A stretch of DNA of 64,000 bases from Trichomonas vaginalis G3 (Eukaryota; Parabasalia; Trichomonadida; Trichomonadidae), in assembly GCF_026262505.1 (NCBI RefSeq), contig NC_067205.1, forward strand, positions 23,655,585 through 23,719,584, written 5' to 3'. Shown here piece after piece: positions 60,336 through 64,000 of the stretch. A program made the translations under genes and the position numbers. The notes beneath the pieces are model-generated. The model made no database searches. It saw nothing but the letters and a program-made list of their open reading frames with translations, and was not told where the DNA came from. How positions within the stretch are numbered: position 1 is the first letter of the stretch; every line of letters starts with the position of its first letter.

Positions 60336-61345
60336 AAGCGTTTTACATGAATTGTACGATGTATATTTGAAATCCTAAACAATTTCGTAGCTTCTATTTC
60401 TTCTGTCAGTATGTCAAAAGTTTTAACAATACCGAAGGTTTCTTTATACTTCTTCTTGACGTCAGACAGAAGGAAATCTTCTGCTGTTGGATAGTTTTTG
60501 TTCAGAAATGCTAACATGTCCATTTTATCTTCTGCTGGCTTTTCTGCTTCTTTCTTTAAGTCTGCATAGTCGTTTCGCATACGTTCTATCTCTTTGACTG
60601 AGTAGTTATATTTTCTTATTCCTGCTTTACATTTTGAACATTGCGGGTTCATTTTTGCGTTATACATTGAAATAAAACCAGCTAAAACAACTAAAGCGTC
60701 AATTGCTCTCTTCATCTCAAACATAGCGGGTCTTATTTGTTCGTTCCATACTTTGCCTCTTCTATCTTTATCTCTTATTTCCCAAACACATTTTGCAACT
60801 AATGAAACAAAGTTATCGTAAGTCTTAAACTCCTCAGATTTATATATGTCAGAAATGTTTTTATAAACCATGTCGCAATCTTTGTCCATAACTTTATGGT
60901 TGCAATGAAAACCAAGGAATTCATAATTTACTTTACGTATGAACTTCTTTATTTCTACTGAATCAGTAACTTTAACTTCAATTTCGTCGAATTCAGGAAT
61001 AGTTAGTTTTTGCTGTTGGATTTCAGGCAATTTGGGTAAATGTTCAATAATGTCCTGCATTTCATAAAGATATTCTTCATTTGTTTCATCTTTCGCACTA
61101 CAGTCTAAATTACTTGTTAAAAGTTCTTGCTTTATCTTCTGGATTTCTGTTTCAAAAGTATATGAAGAAGGAATGAAGCTTTTCATTTCTACTAACATAG
61201 ATGTTGGATTCATGACTAACGAGTTTGGTGCTGTTGTTGTTTGAATTGTTGTTGTGCCGATTGTTGAAATCATATCTTTTATACAAAATAAAAAAATAAA
61301 TAAAAATAAAACTAACTTTATTTTTTCTGTCTTAAGGAAATTCAT
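60332..61345 (-). CDS. Conserved Polinton accessory protein, copy 2 (unknown function)
   Basis: Up to 337 residues; the conserved part begins APNSLVMNPTSMLVEMK and the true start may be the ATG at MISTIGTTT (61273). Nearly the same protein as 26204-27118, including CSKCKAGIRKYNYS, CNHKVMDKDCDM and YPTAEDFLLSDVKKKY. DNA identity is high along the whole gene, while the first 20-30 residues and both flanks differ. AGATCT palindromes of the GTGAGATCTCAC type lie on each side (60287, 61371). DNA binding is a guess from the Cys/His clusters and basic tail. Confidence 0.7.
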   Translation of the reverse strand: MNFLKTEKIKLVLFLFIFLFCIKDMISTIGTTTIQTTTAPNSLVMNPTSMLVEMKSFIPSSYTFETEIQKIKQELLTSNLDCSAKDETNEEYLYEMQDIIEHLPKLPEIQQQKLTIPEFDEIEVKVTDSVEIKKFIRKVNYEFLGFHCNHKVMDKDCDMVYKNISDIYKSEEFKTYDNFVSLVAKCVWEIRDKDRRGKVWNEQIRPAMFEMKRAIDALVVLAGFISMYNAKMNPQCSKCKAGIRKYNYSVKEIERMRNDYADLKKEAEKPAEDKMDMLAFLNKNYPTAEDFLLSDVKKKYKETFGIVKTFDILTEEIEATKLFRISNIHRTIHVKRL

Positions 61346-61354
61346 GAAAATTCA

Positions 61355-61400
61355 CGGGGGTGAAAAAACAGGTGAGATCTCACCTCTTCACCTAACATTA
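61355..61400. repeat. AGATCT palindrome between two accessory genes
   Basis: GGTGAGATCTCACC at 61371-61384, with a GGTGAAA half-site to its left and a CTTCACC half-site to its right. It lies between the accessory gene (start 61345) and the end of the KilA-N gene (61460). Confidence 0.9.
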
Positions 61401-61459
61401 TTTTTGGTGAAAAATGACCAAATTTCATGAATTTTCACAAAAGACCAAAAATAAACGCT

Positions 61460-62089
61460 TTACATGTATTTTTCAGCAACTTCGTCAAATAATTTTATAG
61501 CTTTATCTATCTCATCTACTTCAAACGTTTCTTTACCTTTCATGGGAGCACCATACCTTTTCTCAAACTTTTCAAGTAGTTCTGTTTCTGCAGCTCTCAT
61601 ATCATTAACGAACACAACCTTGACTCTATTGACTGTAGAGTCATATCTTTGAGTTATATTATATGTTCTTCCTATCTTATATCTCTTTGTATTGAAGTCC
61701 TTCGGTTTCTGAACGATGTAAAGTAAGCCTTCACTGCAACGTTCTGAGTCGAATGAACCATAAGTTATGAAGTTATATCCAACAACTGGGTCAATCCATA
61801 ACAAAACTATTGGTATAAGACTTTTGTCAATGAGATATGCTCTTGTTCCATGAAATGCTACTGATATCATAAGCTCAGGATTTCTTGTCAAAATTTTCTG
61901 AGTTGAAGCATTTCTAACCCAGTCGTTTGTTTTCTTTCCAGATGGTGTTATAATGTCTGACAAAGAATATTTGTTGTATTTCTTTGAGTATCTTACGTTT
62001 AAATCACCTATTCTAACCACTTTGGTGTCATTGTCTATCTTTCTAACTGTTTCAAACTCAATGTTTGTCATTACTGTCTTTACATACAA
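61460..62089 (-). CDS. KilA-N plus T5orf172 (GIY-YIG-like) protein
   Basis: 209 residues in one frame. KilA-N core: KYNKYSLSDIITPSGKKTND, VRNASTQ, FHGTRAYLIDKSLIPIVLLW. It is followed by a T5orf172 domain: GLLYIVQKP, KRYKIGRTYNITQRY, VVFVNDMRAAETELLEKF, the YI...KIGRT...AE pattern of GIY-YIG-related nucleases. Such fusions are widespread in large DNA viruses. The first seven residues (MYVKTVM) and the DNA before them equal those of the KilA-N gene starting at 59462, so translation may begin at the second Met. Confidence 0.75.
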   Translation of the reverse strand: MYVKTVMTNIEFETVRKIDNDTKVVRIGDLNVRYSKKYNKYSLSDIITPSGKKTNDWVRNASTQKILTRNPELMISVAFHGTRAYLIDKSLIPIVLLWIDPVVGYNFITYGSFDSERCSEGLLYIVQKPKDFNTKRYKIGRTYNITQRYDSTVNRVKVVFVNDMRAAETELLEKFEKRYGAPMKGKETFEVDEIDKAIKLFDEVAEKYM

Positions 62090-62163
62090 AATAAAAATTT
62101 TTCTTAGAAAAAATTAGCGTTATTTTTCTAACTAATGAAATTCATTATTTTTGTGCTGAATTC

Positions 62164-62480
62164 AATAAAAATAAAGTTTATGTTAGCATGTTAGATCTAA
62201 CATTCTACCCTAAAAATTATTTTTTATTTTTTCTATCTTAAGGAAATTCATGAGAATTCATGAGTTTTTGACGAAGTGCAAAAGTTCACTTCGTGTCATA
62301 ATGCAAAAAAATAATGCTGAAAACACACAAAATTCATGAGTTTTTGACGAAGTGCAAAAGTTCACTTCGTGTCATAATGCAAAAAAATAATGCTGAAAAC
62401 ACACAAAATTCATGAGTTTTGTGTGTTTTAGACCATGTTAGAAAACAGGTGAGATCTCACCTCTTCACCTAAAATATATT
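62164..62480. repeat. Palindromes of both types and a 76-bp tandem repeat
   Basis: GTTAGATCTAAC (62190-62201, the Polinton 1 type) and GGTGAGATCTCACC (62448-62461, the Polinton 2 type) both occur here, upstream of the KilA-N gene and downstream of the integrase. Between them is a 76-base unit repeated twice (from 62261 and 62337), with a hairpin CGAAGTG/CACTTCG in each copy. No gene. Confidence 0.85.
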
Positions 62481-62508
62481 TTGTCTGATTTACATCTAAT
62501 GAAAAAGT

Positions 62509-63594
62509 TTAGAAGAATTTTCTTATTCTTTCTGGCATATTTTTGTCTTTCCAGTACTCCCGCTCTAATGGTCCCAGATGTGTTGGCTTCGACTCTCTCA
62601 AGTTCTTAGATGGTATAACATCTTCAACACCTCCTTCATATCTTACTTTATAAGTGTCATCGTTTATGTTGTAGTCAAGTATTTCAATAACCACTCCTCG
62701 CTTTGCTTCGTCAATGGTTTCAGCAAGTTTGCCATTACTACTTTCAACTAATTTATGACGAGGATAAAACGCAATAGAGTCGTCAGCAGCTTTTATAAGA
62801 TATCCATTACCTTGCGTAGAGTCTACGATATAATAGTTTCTACTTAACCTTAAACGTTTCTTTGTCAACGGTTTGTCGTCAAGAACTACACGAACTTTTG
62901 TACCAGGAATGAGGGTAAATTGTGTTGAATTTCTGATATTTTGTGTTTGGCTTCGTTTCTTTTGTATATACTTTTCTTCTTGTTGTTGTGTCATTGAATT
63001 TGGTGTATGTCCTGTTGTAGAATGTGTTGAGGAATTATATACTTCGAGAAAATGTTTCATTGTTTCTTCGGTAAAGTCTCGCTCTTGATTTAAATCTCTG
63101 AGCGTTCTTATGAAGCGGTTTATGATGCCGAGTATGTTATGGTTATGGTCTTCAGTAGTGTAGTGAGTTATGTTATGCTTAATGAGAAAATCTGTGATTT
63201 CATTGCTGAGATATGCACTGTCTTGGTCTGATGTTAAAGTACTTGGGCTATGTTCTGCTACAAACTTTTGTAAAACTCTTAACACTTCACGAGTTCCTTT
63301 ATTTTTCATTGGATATGCATATGCTTTACGAGTGTTAACATTAATGAAGATGAGGAATGGTTTATGTCCTCCTTTTCTGCTTTGAATGAGTGTGTCAAAT
63401 TGGTATGCGTCAGGAGCGTTGGAGTAAATTGGTAAAAAGTAGTCGTAAGGGTTTATTTTTGTTTGATGTACAACATTTTTGTCAAAGAACCTTTTCACTT
63501 CAGCTCTGTTAGTAAATCCCCAACTCTTTGCAGCTTCATTGAACTTCTTAAATGACCTCCATGGATGTTGTTCGAATACTTCTTTCAAGCTCAT
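62509..63594 (-). CDS. Retrovirus-like integrase of Polinton 2
   Basis: 361 residues in one frame. The rve core shows YQFDTLI (Asp 67) and TSDQDSAY (Asp 123), with the third catalytic region at NILGIINRFIRTLRDLN. The C-terminus has a basic beta-rich part and a chromo/Tudor-like segment (VIEILDYNINDDTYKVRYEG). It inserts the element into host DNA. The matching gene of Polinton 1 lies at 34210-35168. Its order next to the tail-collar gene is the same in both elements. Confidence 0.85.
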   Translation of the reverse strand: MSLKEVFEQHPWRSFKKFNEAAKSWGFTNRAEVKRFFDKNVVHQTKINPYDYFLPIYSNAPDAYQFDTLIQSRKGGHKPFLIFINVNTRKAYAYPMKNKGTREVLRVLQKFVAEHSPSTLTSDQDSAYLSNEITDFLIKHNITHYTTEDHNHNILGIINRFIRTLRDLNQERDFTEETMKHFLEVYNSSTHSTTGHTPNSMTQQQEEKYIQKKRSQTQNIRNSTQFTLIPGTKVRVVLDDKPLTKKRLRLSRNYYIVDSTQGNGYLIKAADDSIAFYPRHKLVESSNGKLAETIDEAKRGVVIEILDYNINDDTYKVRYEGGVEDVIPSKNLRESKPTHLGPLEREYWKDKNMPERIRKFF

Positions 63595-63634
63595 TTATGT
63601 AAAGTTAAAGATTTTATTCTAGGCTCAAGCGCGT

Positions 63635-64000
63635 TCATTGAACGCGGTACCATGCGAATATAGTCACAAATGGTGGCATATAATCTGCACCCGAGCCTGT
63701 TGGATTTGTTGTGAAAGTATGTGAATGATTTCCTCCTGGTTCAGTTGGTCGAAAAGTCTTTTTTGCTGCATTGTTATAAGATGGAGATAAAACGTCATTG
63801 CCAGCTTCATACTCTGAGTTTTATAATGGGTGGTCTCTTAATGAGTGGCTATGGTCGCCAGAAAAGTTTGTAGTTCCTGTATGAGTGTGGGGTGGAAGGT
63901 TTGCTTCAGTAATTTTCTTCGAACCTCCTGTTTGCTTTGAATATCTAGCACAGTATAAGAATTTATATACAATCTGTTCCCCGTACCGAAACCCAGAACT
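63635..64000 (-). pseudogene. Tail-collar/fibre-like protein, C-terminal part
   Basis: Runs off the window. The end matches the fibre protein of Polinton 1: YCARYSKQTGGSKKITEANL, LPPHTHT, GGNHSHTFTT, YMPPFVTIFAWYRV. Not whole within the window. A perfect hairpin GCGTTCATTGAACGC (63631-63645) covers the stop codon. Confidence 0.65.

Larger units (their letters stand above)
49028..64000. mobile_element. Maverick/Polinton 2 (left end to beyond window; fossil, mostly open genes)
   Basis: Starts inside SDR copy C at about 49028 (the exact first base is uncertain by a few) and runs off the right edge. Gene order: small proteins, membrane protein, major capsid, minor capsid, family-B polymerase, accessory KilA-N region, integrase, tail-collar protein. 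It is broken in perhaps six to ten places, fewer than Polinton 1. Protein comparison with Polinton 1 shows a separate lineage. It is younger than the SDR duplication, since it interrupts copy C. Confidence 0.9.

Overview
The window looks like nuclear DNA from a trichomonad (parabasalid) protist such as Trichomonas or Tritrichomonas; the species cannot be fixed from sequence alone. The reasons are intron-free genes with very short 5' leaders, a TCATTTTT initiator just upstream of several host start codons (matching the known trichomonad initiator TCAYTWY), very AT-rich spacers, and two large Maverick/Polinton elements of the kind that fill these genomes.

Host layout. 1-805 is the 5' part of a drug/metabolite-transporter-like membrane protein on the minus strand. 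1366-11478 is one uninterrupted 3370-codon dynein heavy chain whose first AAA module has no recognisable P-loop. 11985-13390 is a MATE-family transporter with one frameshift. Short-chain dehydrogenase (SDR) genes lie at 13468-14334 (minus), 39831-40694 (plus) and 43056-49027 (plus, interrupted). A nitroreductase-like gene at 40911-41744 (minus) carries an in-frame TAG near its end.

Mobile layers. Polinton 1 (about 14888-39021, 24 kb, both ends present, many genes broken) sits between two SDR genes. It has minisatellites at its left end, then coiled-coil and capsid gene remnants, a packaging ATPase, an accessory region, a GC-richer block of small genes, a family-B polymerase, small virion-like proteins, an integrase, a tail-collar protein and an adenine methyltransferase. 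A 5.2-kb Mutator-like DNA transposon (43591-48837) with 9-bp target duplications and arms of about 2 kb splits the third SDR gene. Polinton 2 (about 49028 to beyond 64000, a different family, mostly open genes) truncates the same SDR gene further downstream.

The most interesting signals are: AGATCT-centred palindromes with 12-bp iterated half-sites that sit between accessory genes in both Polintons, in two sequence versions with the same layout; a 330-residue gene of unknown function that is nearly identical between two otherwise divergent Polintons and is bounded by these palindromes; small palindromic inserts read in frame within element genes; nested hairpins at the Polinton ends; and at least two promoter classes in the elements. 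All functional statements come from reading the sequence; no searches were run.
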